This document shows, in pieces, positions 18,960-27,743 of a DNA stretch of 64,000 nt. The position numbers and the translations under genes are program-made. This stretch comes from GCA-2683825 sp965662355 (GTDB lineage Bacteria > Planctomycetota > UBA1135 > GCA-002686595), in the NCBI GenBank assembly GCA_965662355.1, contig CBFIHP010000008.1, positions 1 to 64,000 of the forward strand. The letters are read 5' to 3'. Every line of letters begins with the position of its first letter. Position 1 is the stretch's first letter. The notes under the pieces were generated by a model, which was not told where the DNA came from, did not search any database, and saw only the letters and a list, made by a program, of their open reading frames with translations.

Positions 18960-19811
18960 CTAGCGCCGCCTGGAAGCCCGCTTCAGAAAGTCCTGTTCGG
19001 CCCTCGAGAGGGACTGAATGCCATCCCGGTGGATCTTGTCGAGGAGCCTCTCGACGCGCTTCTGAACATCGGTCTCACGTTGCGCCGCGGCATTGGCTCG
19101 CCAACGGTCCAGGCCCTCGATCGGATCCCGGTAGATCCAACCCTTGCGCACGAAGAGAAACCCCATGGCGGCCCCCGCCAGGTGAGCAAAGCGCGCGACG
19201 CCTCCACCCATGCCCTGGAACGAGAGGATCTGGCCGTAGAGGTCGATGGCTACCAGGATGACCGCCAAGGTCTTCAGGGTCAGGGGGAAGATGATGAAGA
19301 TGATCCGCGTCTGGGGTCGCAGCGTCGCCGCTGCCACCACCACCGCCAGGGCACCGCCCGAGGCCCCGAGAATCGCCGCGTCATCACCCAGCGCGAGACC
19401 CAGCATCAACTGAGCGAATCCCGCGACGACCACCGAGGCCAGGTAGAAGAAGAGGAAACGTCGCCCTCCGACGATGCCCTCGACCATCGTACCGAGGAAG
19501 TACAACATCATGAGATTCATGATGATGTGGAACGGATCCGCCAGGCTGTGCATGAAGCCGTAGCTCAGCAGTTGCCAAACAGGCAGGAGCGGAAACCACT
19601 GCTTCCACACCCCGGGATCGAGGGCGAACATCCGTATCAGGAAATCAACGCCTCCTGAGGAGAAGTTCAGCAGTAGCTGGACGACGAAGACAGCCAGATT
19701 CGCGAGGCAGAGCTTCTTGACGATGGGCGTTATGCTGGGCATCGCGAATTGCATGCCCCCTCCGCCGCCACCGCCGGCTCCCGAATACGGATCCTGGTAC
19801 TGGGAAGACAC
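18960..19811 (-). CDS. Rhomboid-family intramembrane serine protease
   Basis: Membrane protease of 283 residues that would cut within or next to transmembrane helices of other proteins. The catalytic dyad is intact: S151 in GASGG and H210 in the ARFAHLAGAAMG helix. The oxyanion-region His/Asn pattern (HIIMNLMMLYFLG, about 95-107) is also present. Six or seven hydrophobic segments lie between 30 and 220. A Gly-rich cytoplasmic N-terminus and a charged C-terminal region of about 60 residues flank the core. The start is GTG 19811. Separated by 18 bases from folD upstream. The substrate is unknown. Confidence 0.93.
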   Translation of the reverse strand: MSSQYQDPYSGAGGGGGGGMQFAMPSITPIVKKLCLANLAVFVVQLLLNFSSGGVDFLIRMFALDPGVWKQWFPLLPVWQLLSYGFMHSLADPFHIIMNLMMLYFLGTMVEGIVGGRRFLFFYLASVVVAGFAQLMLGLALGDDAAILGASGGALAVVVAAATLRPQTRIIFIIFPLTLKTLAVILVAIDLYGQILSFQGMGGGVARFAHLAGAAMGFLFVRKGWIYRDPIEGLDRWRANAAAQRETDVQKRVERLLDKIHRDGIQSLSRAEQDFLKRASRRR

Positions 19812-19829
19812 GCCTTCTTCCGCCTCCGC

Positions 19830-20729
19830 TCAGACCCCTTCCGAGGGGCTCAGGGTTTCCCAGGCCACGCCGTTTTGACGGGCGGCCGCAAAGGCGGTGT
19901 TCTGGAGCAGCATCGCAATGGTCATCGGCCCGATCCCGCCTGGAACTGGAGTCACGGCGGCAGCGACGCTGCGCACCTCGCTGAAGGCCACGTCCCCCAC
20001 CAGGCGGCCGTCGTCGCCGCGGTTGATGCCCACATCGAGCACGGCGGCTCCGGGCCGGACCCAGTCGCCGCGCACGAGCCCGGCTCGCCCCACGGCCGAG
20101 ATCAGGATATCCGCCTCGCGGGCGACGGCCGCCAGGTCGGGGGTGCGCGAGTGGCAGATCGTCACCGTGGCGTTGCGGCGCAAGAGCAGCGCCGCCACGG
20201 GCTTGCCCACCAGGCTCGAGCGACCGATCACGCAAGCCCGTTTGCCCTCGATGGGGATGGAATAGCGATCGAGTATCTCGATGCAGCCCGCCGGCGTGCA
20301 GGGCACCAGCCCTGGCTCGTCACGCCACAGCGCGCCAACGTTCGCGGGGTGCAATCCATCCACGTCCTTCTCCGGATCGATCCCGTGCAGCACCGTTTGG
20401 ACGTCGATGCCCTTCGGCAGAGGCAGCTGGACGAGAATGCCGTTCACAGAAGCGTCCTGGTTCAAGCGTTGCACCAGGGACAGAAGCTCTCCGGTCGAGG
20501 TGCTCGCGGGAAGCCTGTGGGTCTCGACCTCGAAACCGGCTCCAACCGCAGCCTTGTCCTTGTTCCTCACGTAGACCTGGGAGGCCGGGTCCTCGCCCAC
20601 GAGCACGACGCTGAGCTTGGCCGTAAAGCCCCTGGCTTTCAGCCCTACAATGCGCAGGGCGACCTCGGAACGCACTTGTTTGGCCGTGGCCTTGCCGTCG
20701 AGGATGCCCGGCTTGTCGATCTCGATCAT
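19830..20729 (-). CDS. folD: Bifunctional methylenetetrahydrofolate dehydrogenase / methenyltetrahydrofolate cyclohydrolase
   Basis: Folate one-carbon enzyme interconverting 5,10-methylene-THF, 5,10-methenyl-THF and 10-formyl-THF, 299 residues. The catalytic lysine region YVRNKDKAA, the substrate loop QLPLPKGI, the NADP-binding GRSSLVGKPV and the C-terminal PGGIGPMTIAMLL signature are all present. ATG start at 20729, with the polyprenyl synthase gene 26 bases upstream. Confidence 0.97.
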   Translation of the reverse strand: MIEIDKPGILDGKATAKQVRSEVALRIVGLKARGFTAKLSVVLVGEDPASQVYVRNKDKAAVGAGFEVETHRLPASTSTGELLSLVQRLNQDASVNGILVQLPLPKGIDVQTVLHGIDPEKDVDGLHPANVGALWRDEPGLVPCTPAGCIEILDRYSIPIEGKRACVIGRSSLVGKPVAALLLRRNATVTICHSRTPDLAAVAREADILISAVGRAGLVRGDWVRPGAAVLDVGINRGDDGRLVGDVAFSEVRSVAAAVTPVPGGIGPMTIAMLLQNTAFAAARQNGVAWETLSPSEGV

Positions 20730-20755
20730 GGTGTGTGTCGGCAGATTGTCGGGGC

Positions 20756-21742
20756 TTAGTAGCTGCGCTCGGTCACGAAGTCGGTCAGGCCGAAGAGCGA
20801 CTGTCGGGCCGGGGAATCGGGGAGCTTGCGCAAACCCCGCAGGGCCGCGTCGAGCAGCGTACGCGCGCGCGCCTGGGCAAATGCAATCCCCGGTCCCAGG
20901 TCGCAGGCCTCGCGCAGGAGCAGCGCTCGTTCCTTCAACTCAGGGAGCGTATAGACGTCGCGGATCGCGGCGCGTTGCGCTTCGTTCGCAAGGGAATAAA
21001 CGTGCAGCACGGGCAGTGTTATCTTGCCGTCTTCCACATCGGTTCCCGCACTCTTGCCAAGCCCCTGGGTGCTGCCGGTGAGGTCGAGGCAGTCGTCGAT
21101 GATCTGGAAGGCCAAGCCCAGCTTCTGGCCGAAGGTCTGCAACTCGTCGCCGACGAGCTCGTTTCCTCCGGGATACCGTGCGCCAAGCTCACAAGCCGCA
21201 CCGTAGAGGATCCCCGTCTTGGCCGAGGCGATCTTCTCGTAGCTGGTCTGCGCCATCTCGAAGTCGTAACGCCGTGTCGACTGCTCGATCTCGCCCACGC
21301 AGATACCGCGCGTCGTCTCGGCCAGCATGCGACTGGCGAGGCGCGACGAGAGGTCGGTCGACAGTGCGAAGGCGCGGGCGTAGAGGAAGTCGCCCAGGAG
21401 AACCGCGATCTGGTTGTCCCAACGCTCGTTGACGCAAGCCACCCGACGGCGGACGCTGGCGCCATCGAGAATGTCGTCGTGCACCAACGTCGCCAGGTGA
21501 ATCATCTCGACGATGGCCGCCACCGAGGCGTGTTCGTCGGTCGTGTTTCCGGTAGCCTCGCCGACCAGCAGCACGAGCGCAGCTCGTAGCTGCTTGCCGC
21601 GAAAACGACGGACGTGCTCGGTCATGTCACTGACCGCCGGGGAGGCCTCTTGCAGCTGGTCCGCCAGGACGGCGCGCATGCGTTCCATCCCCTCGGCAAC
21701 AGGCTCCAAGAACTCGGAAAGGGCTTCGCGGGAGCTCTTCAT
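20756..21742 (-). CDS. Polyprenyl (all-trans) diphosphate synthase
   Basis: Isoprenoid chain-elongating enzyme, 328 residues. The first aspartate-rich motif is DDILD at 89-93 and the second is DDCLD at 216-220; both bind Mg-diphosphate, and GQKLGLAFQIIDD is typical of IspB/HepT-type octaprenyl or longer-chain synthases. The product is probably the quinone side chain. Chain length cannot be read safely from the sequence. Its ATG overlaps the mobA stop (ATGA), so the two are translated in tandem. Confidence 0.93.
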   Translation of the reverse strand: MKSSREALSEFLEPVAEGMERMRAVLADQLQEASPAVSDMTEHVRRFRGKQLRAALVLLVGEATGNTTDEHASVAAIVEMIHLATLVHDDILDGASVRRRVACVNERWDNQIAVLLGDFLYARAFALSTDLSSRLASRMLAETTRGICVGEIEQSTRRYDFEMAQTSYEKIASAKTGILYGAACELGARYPGGNELVGDELQTFGQKLGLAFQIIDDCLDLTGSTQGLGKSAGTDVEDGKITLPVLHVYSLANEAQRAAIRDVYTLPELKERALLLREACDLGPGIAFAQARARTLLDAALRGLRKLPDSPARQSLFGLTDFVTERSY

Positions 21743-22413
21743 GGCATCGCTCCCCCTTCGCGGAGGAACTCGGCGGGCGAGTTTACGTTCCGAGCCGGCT
21801 CATCCACCCCCAGCTCGGGAGGAAGTTCGCTTTGATTGAGGAAAGCCACTTTGAGCTCGCCGTATCCGGCGTGGAACGATATCAGCCGGCGTTCGCCATT
21901 CCTGAGCGCGCGCAGCATCGGTTCGCGGCAGGAAGTGGCGTAGACAGCCAGGAGGGGCTCCAGGCCGCGCTCCGTGGCGAAAAGGCAGGCATCGGCACCG
22001 CGCTCTCGCATGCGCGCCTCCAGGGCGCGGAAGAGCTCTGGAGTCACGCCCACGATGTCGACCGCCAGCACCGCCACGTGGGCCGGGGGTTGCTCTGGGA
22101 AGGCCGATATCACCGCATGGAGCCCTGCCAAGGGGCCGGCGCGGTGGCCGTATTCCGTGTCCGGCGGATCCAGGACCAGGCGCAGGCCGCGGTCCCCATA
22201 ACGCTCCTCGGGACCACAGGCGAGAAGCACCTCGTCACATACCTCGGCCAGGCAGGCACTGGCGCGGTCGAGCAGAGCCCGACCCTCGAGCTCCAGGAGC
22301 GCCTTGTCGCGGCCCATCCGGCGACTCTCACCGCCGCAGAGGACAGCTCCGTAGAAGGGAGTCCGCTTGCCCTGGACTCTCGAATTCAGACCGGGGTTCG
22401 TGCCGGATTTCAC
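21739..22413 (-). CDS. mobA: Molybdenum cofactor guanylyltransferase MobA
   Basis: Transfers GMP from GTP to molybdopterin to make the guanine dinucleotide form of molybdenum cofactor, 224 residues. The nucleotidyltransferase signature LCGGESRRMGRDKALL (about 25-40) is clear, as are LDPPDTEYGHRAGPLAGL and AVDIVGVTPEL. The start is GTG 22413. tatA lies 40 bases upstream on the same strand, which makes sense because Mo-bis-MGD enzymes are usual Tat substrates. A second cofactor gene, moaC, lies at 47.8-48.4 kb. Confidence 0.9.
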   Translation of the reverse strand: MKSGTNPGLNSRVQGKRTPFYGAVLCGGESRRMGRDKALLELEGRALLDRASACLAEVCDEVLLACGPEERYGDRGLRLVLDPPDTEYGHRAGPLAGLHAVISAFPEQPPAHVAVLAVDIVGVTPELFRALEARMRERGADACLFATERGLEPLLAVYATSCREPMLRALRNGERRLISFHAGYGELKVAFLNQSELPPELGVDEPARNVNSPAEFLREGGAMP

Positions 22414-22453
22414 GAGGATCTATGCCTGCGAAGGTACGCCGGATTGCTTCCGA

Positions 22454-22726
22454 CTACTCGGGACCGTCCTTCTTGCCCTTGTCCGCGTCCTGCTTGTCTC
22501 CGCCGTCCTTTTCCCCCGCGTCAAGCTGCTCGGGATCGTCCTTCAAGCCTTGCTTGAACTGGGTGATGCTGCTTCCCATGGCCCGGGCCAGCTCCGGCAG
22601 CTTGCGCCCGCCGAAAATCAGGAGCAGAACCGAGGCGATCAGCATCATCTCCCAGGGACCGGGCATTCCGAAGGCCAGCATGTTCATGTCGTCGTAGGGG
22701 TTCTCGGGCAAGAGACCTAGAGCCAT
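22454..22726 (-). CDS. tatA: Sec-independent translocase protein, TatA/TatE type
   Basis: Pore-forming component of the twin-arginine translocation system, 90 residues. One membrane helix (about 26-41, MLIASVLLLIFGGRKLPEL) is followed by the conserved FGGRKLPELARAMG hinge and amphipathic helix and then a charged Asp/Lys/Gly tail, as in TatA. The ATG at 22726 gives about 15 extra residues before the helix. ATG 22687 would give a more usual TatA N-terminus, and neither has a strong ribosome binding site. TatB and TatC are not in the window. Confidence 0.88.
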   Translation of the reverse strand: MALGLLPENPYDDMNMLAFGMPGPWEMMLIASVLLLIFGGRKLPELARAMGSSITQFKQGLKDDPEQLDAGEKDGGDKQDADKGKKDGPE

Positions 22727-22901
22727 TCTAGCCCTGGATCCACCGGGTTCCCGATCGTGAACGAGGAAATGGCCAAAAACGGCCTGCCCACGGCAAAACG
22801 GGTCCGGATCCGGGGCCTAGAACCCGACTCCGCCAAAGCGGACGCCCGAAAGCTCGGCCATTTCGCGCTTCCAGGTCGTCGTGCGGGCCGTGACGGAGAG
22901 C

Positions 22902-25655
22902 TTAGCCCAGGGGATCGACACCGCGCGAGTCGGGCCTCGCAACGAGGGCGGCCTCCTCGTTGGCACCTGCGGAAGAACGATCGTGTCTTCGCAGGAATAC
23001 CAGCGAAAAGAGCGCGGCGACACCGGTGACCCGGGCCCCACGGCGGGCATTCTCGGCACCGATGCGGTAGGCGCGTCGCCACTGCCCCATGATCGTCCCC
23101 CAGGCCTGGAAGACATTCTTGTCGGGGTCGTACGCGTCTCCCGCTTCCGACGTGACGCCGTTCAGTTCGATGATCTTGAAATCCCCTCTGCGCAAGGCCT
23201 TCTCGTCCGGGCTCTTCACGTCGAAACGACCGAAGTGGAAGCCCGGGATCGAACCCGCGACGCGCTCGAGGGCCGCTTCTAATTCGGGTGTTCGTACGGC
23301 TTCGCCGTCGGAAAAGCGCGTACCCCGGCAATGCGAACCGATGTCCCCGAGCAGCACCGTTTCGCCCGCAGCCGGGACCAGCTCGAGGCGATCCTTGTTC
23401 TTGTCGAGCAGATATGGCGCTTGGGCTACGGTGCGTTTGTCGCGCAAGATCAGGACTCCCAGGGCGTGCTGGCCGTCGCCGACGACCCGCGGCAGCGCTT
23501 TCTTGGTGATGGAGAAGATCTCGCCTTCTTCGGCTTCTGCTTCGCGTGAATAGAAGAGCCCGTACTCCACCCCGGGAAGGAACTCCTGGAGGATCCAGGT
23601 ACCCCTCGTGGGGTCACTGGAGACGGAGCCCACCCTTGAATTAGCGAAGGCCTCCTCGAGTTGCGCTTCGTCGCTCAGCACGCGCACGCCTGCCCCACGC
23701 TCGCCCACGTCGGGCTTGATAACGATCGGGAAGTCCAGCGTGTGCTCCTCCATGAAAGCTCGGGCGCAGCGCATGCGTTCACTCGGCGAAGCGGCCGCAG
23801 ACAACGTCTCCATGGCAGGCACGACTTCGGGCCGGACGCGGGCGATCCCTTCGAGGATGTCGGTCTTCGATTCACCGATCACACCCGAATGGGGCATGCC
23901 CGGGTTGACCGCCGTAAAGGCCAGGAACTTGCGCTCGACCAGCCCGCGCCAGGCGCAGTAGGCGACGATCGGGATGTAGAACGCCCACAGGGGCCAGAAC
24001 TCATAGTGCCGCACGCGCTTCCACTTCCCGACCATTTCCCCACGCCCACGCCGGCTGAGCAGCGGACGCACGAACTTCACCATCACGAAGACCACCGCTA
24101 GCGTCACGACCAAACCCATGAGCAGGTTCTCTTCCAGGAAGCGCACGCGATCGGTCAATGCACCTCCGATCCGACCTGAGACCCAGACGAGAATCGGAGT
24201 CCACAGGATGGCCGCGAGAGCGAACCACAGCGAGAAGCGCCAGAAACTCGTGCGCAGAATGCCGCTGGCAAAGTACGTGGGCAGCCGAGCCCCCGGCAGG
24301 AAGCGCGACAGAAAGATCACCAGCGGTCCACGACGCTCCAGCCAGGCGGAACTCCTCGCGACCCGCTCCTCGCTGAGAAACCACTTGAGAGGCGCGCGAT
24401 GCAACGTGCCGCGCCCGATCCAGCGTCCCGCGAGGAACAGCAGCACGTCGCCGATGTAGATGCCGAGGATGCAAGCGATCACGCCGGGTACGAAGCCGAT
24501 GCGTCCCTGCCCGACCAGCGCCCCCACGGCGATGCATGTCAGGTCTTCGCTGACGAGCGTCGCCAGTGCGATCAGGATGCCGAAGAAGACCAACCCGAAC
24601 CCGGAGACCGCCGGGACGGCACTGGGATCGAATGCTTCCTGGGAACGGGCGATGCGCTCCGCTGCAGCCGTCGAACGCGTGGTTGCGGTGCCGGCTTCGA
24701 CTCGATCGAAAAAGTCGTCGAGGTACTTGCCCGCGGCCTCGGCTTGCTTGAAAGCAATGAAATGGCCGCCATCGAACAGTGTGAGCTCCGCCTGGGGCAC
24801 GATGCGTTCATGCTCTAGAGCGGCGGCGATGGGCACAAGCACATCCGTGGGACCGTGAAGAATCGCGAGGGGCCCCTGCCAGGCCTCCAGCATCCCGCGC
24901 AGGGGCCGTTGGTCGGTATCGAAGAAGTTGCGCGCGTACTGCACCGACAGGATCGACTGATCCAGCAAACCGAAGTGCGGGAAGAGCTCGTGCAGACCCC
25001 ACAGCGCCGACAGCTGCAGCCCATGGATCAGGTGGTTCAGGTCATAGGCGCCCAGGAGCTCGTGCTCTTGCACCCCGATCGCGGCGAGCAGGGTGAGCGA
25101 TTCGATGCGCTCGGGGCAGAGCTCGGTCAACGCGATCGCAACGCCTCCGCCCATGCTGAAACCGACGACGTGGAAGCGATCGATGCCCAGCTCGTCGCAC
25201 ATCGCGACCACGTAACGCGCGTGGGCATAGATCGAGTAGTCGGGGACATAGCGCGTGGTGCGCCCGAAGCCCGGCAAATCGGGCCGCACCGTGGGCCGCT
25301 TCACGCCCAGGACCTCGGCCACCCCCGCCAGGTCGTTGCGCCGGCCGGGGCTGCCGTGCAGAAGCACCACCGGCATATTGCCGCCGGGGGCCCCGGGGTC
25401 GCCCGGGTCGCCAGAAAGCCGGGGCCCGAACTCCTCGAGCACGATCTTGGCCTTGTCAGGGTATTCGCCCAGGGTGTCGGGGTTGTCGTACAGGCCGTCC
25501 CGGTCGAACAACGGCACCTCGACCGCGTGAAGAAACGAACCCGGTTCGATGAAGTCCGGCTGGCCCCGCAGGGCACGCAGCAAGTGGGAAGCGCCCAGGA
25601 GCAGAGCGAACAGGATCACCCCGTCCCGCAACCGCGACCGGGGGCGCTTCTTCAC
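22902..25655 (-). CDS. Tri-domain fusion: alpha/beta-hydrolase + DedA membrane domain + membrane-linked ATP-grasp ligase
   Basis: A 917-residue protein joining three families. After an N-terminal membrane anchor (about 12-28), residues 90-315 form an alpha/beta hydrolase with HGSPG (100-104), nucleophile S167 in GFSMGG and probable acid D271 and H298. Residues about 350-535 are a DedA/SNARE-associated multi-pass domain containing SRFLPGAR. Residues about 550-870 resemble ATP-grasp proteins: YEFWPLW and a membrane segment, NPGMPHSG and GESK motifs, FPIVIKPDVGERGAG, ILQEFLPG and the metal site IIELNG. A short hydrophobic stretch lies near 877-888. All three parts seem intact. The ATG overlaps the NRDE gene stop (ATGA). 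The substrate is unknown; a lipid or lipid-linked ligand handled at the inner membrane is an inference from DedA (lipid flipping) and the acyltransferase neighbours. Confidence 0.9.
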   Translation of the reverse strand: MKKRPRSRLRDGVILFALLLGASHLLRALRGQPDFIEPGSFLHAVEVPLFDRDGLYDNPDTLGEYPDKAKIVLEEFGPRLSGDPGDPGAPGGNMPVVLLHGSPGRRNDLAGVAEVLGVKRPTVRPDLPGFGRTTRYVPDYSIYAHARYVVAMCDELGIDRFHVVGFSMGGGVAIALTELCPERIESLTLLAAIGVQEHELLGAYDLNHLIHGLQLSALWGLHELFPHFGLLDQSILSVQYARNFFDTDQRPLRGMLEAWQGPLAILHGPTDVLVPIAAALEHERIVPQAELTLFDGGHFIAFKQAEAAGKYLDDFFDRVEAGTATTRSTAAAERIARSQEAFDPSAVPAVSGFGLVFFGILIALATLVSEDLTCIAVGALVGQGRIGFVPGVIACILGIYIGDVLLFLAGRWIGRGTLHRAPLKWFLSEERVARSSAWLERRGPLVIFLSRFLPGARLPTYFASGILRTSFWRFSLWFALAAILWTPILVWVSGRIGGALTDRVRFLEENLLMGLVVTLAVVFVMVKFVRPLLSRRGRGEMVGKWKRVRHYEFWPLWAFYIPIVAYCAWRGLVERKFLAFTAVNPGMPHSGVIGESKTDILEGIARVRPEVVPAMETLSAAASPSERMRCARAFMEEHTLDFPIVIKPDVGERGAGVRVLSDEAQLEEAFANSRVGSVSSDPTRGTWILQEFLPGVEYGLFYSREAEAEEGEIFSITKKALPRVVGDGQHALGVLILRDKRTVAQAPYLLDKNKDRLELVPAAGETVLLGDIGSHCRGTRFSDGEAVRTPELEAALERVAGSIPGFHFGRFDVKSPDEKALRRGDFKIIELNGVTSEAGDAYDPDKNVFQAWGTIMGQWRRAYRIGAENARRGARVTGVAALFSLVFLRRHDRSSAGANEEAALVARPDSRGVDPLG

Positions 25656-26407
25656 GGGTTCGCGGTCTCCCCGGTATGCAAAGCAAGCAGCGCGGGTTCA
25701 CCAAAGGGCTGGGTGCAGAGGGGCCCGTCGGCGTAGCGCACCTGGGCCACGTCCTTGTCGACGTGAATGTGCGTGGCACTGACGGTCGCGGCATCCGCCC
25801 GATGCATACACACCGAGAACGGGCCGCGCTCGGGAGAGTGGCTGGCGTGGAAGAGCTCGAGCAGCTCGGAGTCCAGCGCACCGTGTCGGCTCTCGAGATC
25901 ACGAAACTGTGCACTCCGCTCCAGGCGCACACCTCCAGCATCGAACGACGACGAGCACAGGGGCGGTTCGACGATCGAGCTCTGCAGCTCGCTTCCGTCC
26001 CAACGATGGCCGACGGGTTCACGACCCGGCGCGAAGGCCATCAAGTGGAAGCCCCGATACCGCCTCAGGTCCATGGCCACGAGCTGTGCTCGCACCGCCT
26101 CCTGGGTATCCGCAGCCAGGAGATCCTGCACCAGGAGGCCGCGACTACGCGGGGTTCCGGCGCCGCCGCTGACCTGTGTGACATCAGCGGCTTCGACGTC
26201 CCAGGCATTCAAGAGCCCGATGCTCACTCCGCAGTCGTTCACACCGATCCAGGTACCACCGGCGTCCGCGTCCTTGGGTGCGAGCGCAGCTCTCCCCTGG
26301 ACGTGCAGCGTGCGGGGTCCGGAGGCACGCAAGCGCTCATTGCGCTCGTCTCGGTTAAAGAAGAGCTCGTAACCGTCCGGTCGGATCAGCCAACTAGCGG
26401 TGCACAC
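25652..26407 (-). CDS. NRDE-family protein (TANGO2-like)
   Basis: A 251-residue protein with the defining N-terminal Cys2 and the FFNRDERNERL motif of the NRDE/TANGO2 family. I set the start at GTG 26407 because it makes Cys the second residue (M-C-T-A-S-W), as in the whole family, and a GGAGGG box lies upstream; the frame is open further back but that stretch does not resemble the family. Later motifs include GGTWIGVNDCGVSIGLLN and SRGLLVQDLL. Family members resemble N-terminal-nucleophile amidohydrolases, and eukaryotic TANGO2 is linked to acyl-lipid or heme handling; the bacterial role is unsettled. The start lies within the end of the DinB-like gene (22-base overlap) and the stop overlaps the tri-domain fusion. 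Confidence 0.88.
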   Translation of the reverse strand: MCTASWLIRPDGYELFFNRDERNERLRASGPRTLHVQGRAALAPKDADAGGTWIGVNDCGVSIGLLNAWDVEAADVTQVSGGAGTPRSRGLLVQDLLAADTQEAVRAQLVAMDLRRYRGFHLMAFAPGREPVGHRWDGSELQSSIVEPPLCSSSFDAGGVRLERSAQFRDLESRHGALDSELLELFHASHSPERGPFSVCMHRADAATVSATHIHVDKDVAQVRYADGPLCTQPFGEPALLALHTGETANP

Positions 26408-26976
26408 CGCCCCTCTTCCCTCCAGTAGGAAAGTGTCGCCGGCGCAACGCCAAACTCGGGCCCCGGATCCTCGCCACAGTGACGGAGCGTCATGGCGATG
26501 AGGGCGTAGTGATGAATCGTGTGGCTCATGACGAGATTGAACTCGCGGCCCACACTGGAGCGCACCCAGCACACCTCGTCGGGCGCACCGTCAGGCTCTG
26601 CCGCGGACGCAGCGGGAGGTGCATCCATGCGTACGCACAGCTCCGTCTCCAGAGCCAGACCTTTGCGGGCCAAGGAAATGACCTTCGCCTTCAGATCTTC
26701 CAGTTCAGCGAGCGCCACCTGCGGGTCGTTCTCGATGGCGATGTCGCGTTCCCGTGCGTCGTAGTCGATGCGCCCGGTCGGCAATCCGTTCACCAGCGCG
26801 CGAACGAAGTCGAGGCAATGGCGAAAGTGCGCCCCCAGTCCGGCCGTCGATAGCGGCTCTGGAACACGGACATAGAACTCCCGTGCGTCGGGACGCTCGG
26901 CCAACCCGGCGATCAGACGGGCTCCTTGGTCGAGCACGTCGATGAGGGGGCGGATCAGGTGGGGGTGGTCAGACAT
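26386..26976 (-). CDS. DinB-like four-helix protein
   Basis: A 196-residue protein of the DinB/YfiT-like putative metalloenzyme superfamily. The metal-ligand pattern is visible: a His in GAHFRHCLDF (about 50-58) and the pair in SHTIHHYALI (about 151-160). Related enzymes are thiol (bacillithiol, mycothiol) transferases or maleylpyruvate isomerases, but the majority have no known reaction. Overlaps PlsC upstream and NRDE downstream by 22 bases each, so it must be translated together with them. A role as an epoxide/thiol transferase or in lipid chemistry is open. Confidence 0.82.
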   Translation of the reverse strand: MSDHPHLIRPLIDVLDQGARLIAGLAERPDAREFYVRVPEPLSTAGLGAHFRHCLDFVRALVNGLPTGRIDYDARERDIAIENDPQVALAELEDLKAKVISLARKGLALETELCVRMDAPPAASAAEPDGAPDEVCWVRSSVGREFNLVMSHTIHHYALIAMTLRHCGEDPGPEFGVAPATLSYWREEGRCAPLVG

Positions 26977-27743
26977 GCCTCGGTGGGGTCCATCGTGGGT
27001 CGGAACAACCCTGTCACCGCGCGATGAAGTTTCGCGGCCAGGGCTTTTCGATCGGGGTCGGCGATGGGTTCGGGGCCGAAAGCGACGGTCACGTCGAAGC
27101 TCGGCATGCTCAACAGGTTAAGGAGATGAGGGCCCAGGTTCATCTCTCCCCACCAACAGACTGAAATATATGCGGGTTTGTACCCGGGGGGAGTCCGGTA
27201 GTGCAGGGCGGCGTATCCGACCGGAATTCCGCCCTCCGCGGCCGGTTCCAGCAGGGAAGAGCGAAAAGGCAGGACCTCCGCTCCCTGGGTGCTGGTGCCC
27301 TCGGGAAAGAGACACAGATTTTGCCCGTGGGCGATTCGCTCGCGCATTTGTGAGGCGATTTTCACGAGCTCGCGCTTTCGCCCCCGATCCAGAAACAGGG
27401 TTCCGGCACTCCGGGCAGCGATGCCCATACCGGGCCAGTCGGCGACCTCCGCCTTGGAGACGAACCCGGTTCCGGTCACCGCCCCGAGCACGATGATGTC
27501 CAGGTAGGAGAGGTGGTTCGAAACGAGGAGACCACGGTGGGGCGTCCCCTCGACATGAACGCGGATCCCCGCCGCTCGGACGAGGGCACGCCCCCAGTTG
27601 CGCGTGCAGAACCCCCGCCAGCGCCCGAGCGCACTCGGACCGAGGGCCCGTGCGGGAAAATGCCCGAGCACCAGTGTGAACCAGGCTCCAAACGTCCCCA
27701 GCACGACCAGGAACAGTCGGCCGAACATGCGAACTCGGTTCAT
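26955..27743 (-). CDS. PlsC-type lysophospholipid / 1-acyl-glycerol-3-phosphate acyltransferase
   Basis: Membrane-associated O-acyltransferase, 262 residues. The N-terminus has a hydrophobic anchor (LFLVVLGTFGAWFTLVLG). Catalytic box I is the HX4D motif NHLSYLD (about 76-82), and box III is FPEGTS (about 142-147). Preceded by a GNAT acyltransferase gene with an ATGA overlap, it mirrors the OlsB-OlsA arrangement that makes ornithine lipids (OlsB N-acylates an amino acid, OlsA O-acylates the product). Ordinary phosphatidic acid synthesis is the other option. Confidence 0.92.
   Translation of the reverse strand: MNRVRMFGRLFLVVLGTFGAWFTLVLGHFPARALGPSALGRWRGFCTRNWGRALVRAAGIRVHVEGTPHRGLLVSNHLSYLDIIVLGAVTGTGFVSKAEVADWPGMGIAARSAGTLFLDRGRKRELVKIASQMRERIAHGQNLCLFPEGTSTQGAEVLPFRSSLLEPAAEGGIPVGYAALHYRTPPGYKPAYISVCWWGEMNLGPHLLNLLSMPSFDVTVAFGPEPIADPDRKALAAKLHRAVTGLFRPTMDPTEACLTTPT

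Noticed and set aside
26408..26572. 55-codon upstream extension of the NRDE gene
   Set aside because: It runs through the DinB-like gene and would put the essential N-terminal Cys in the interior.
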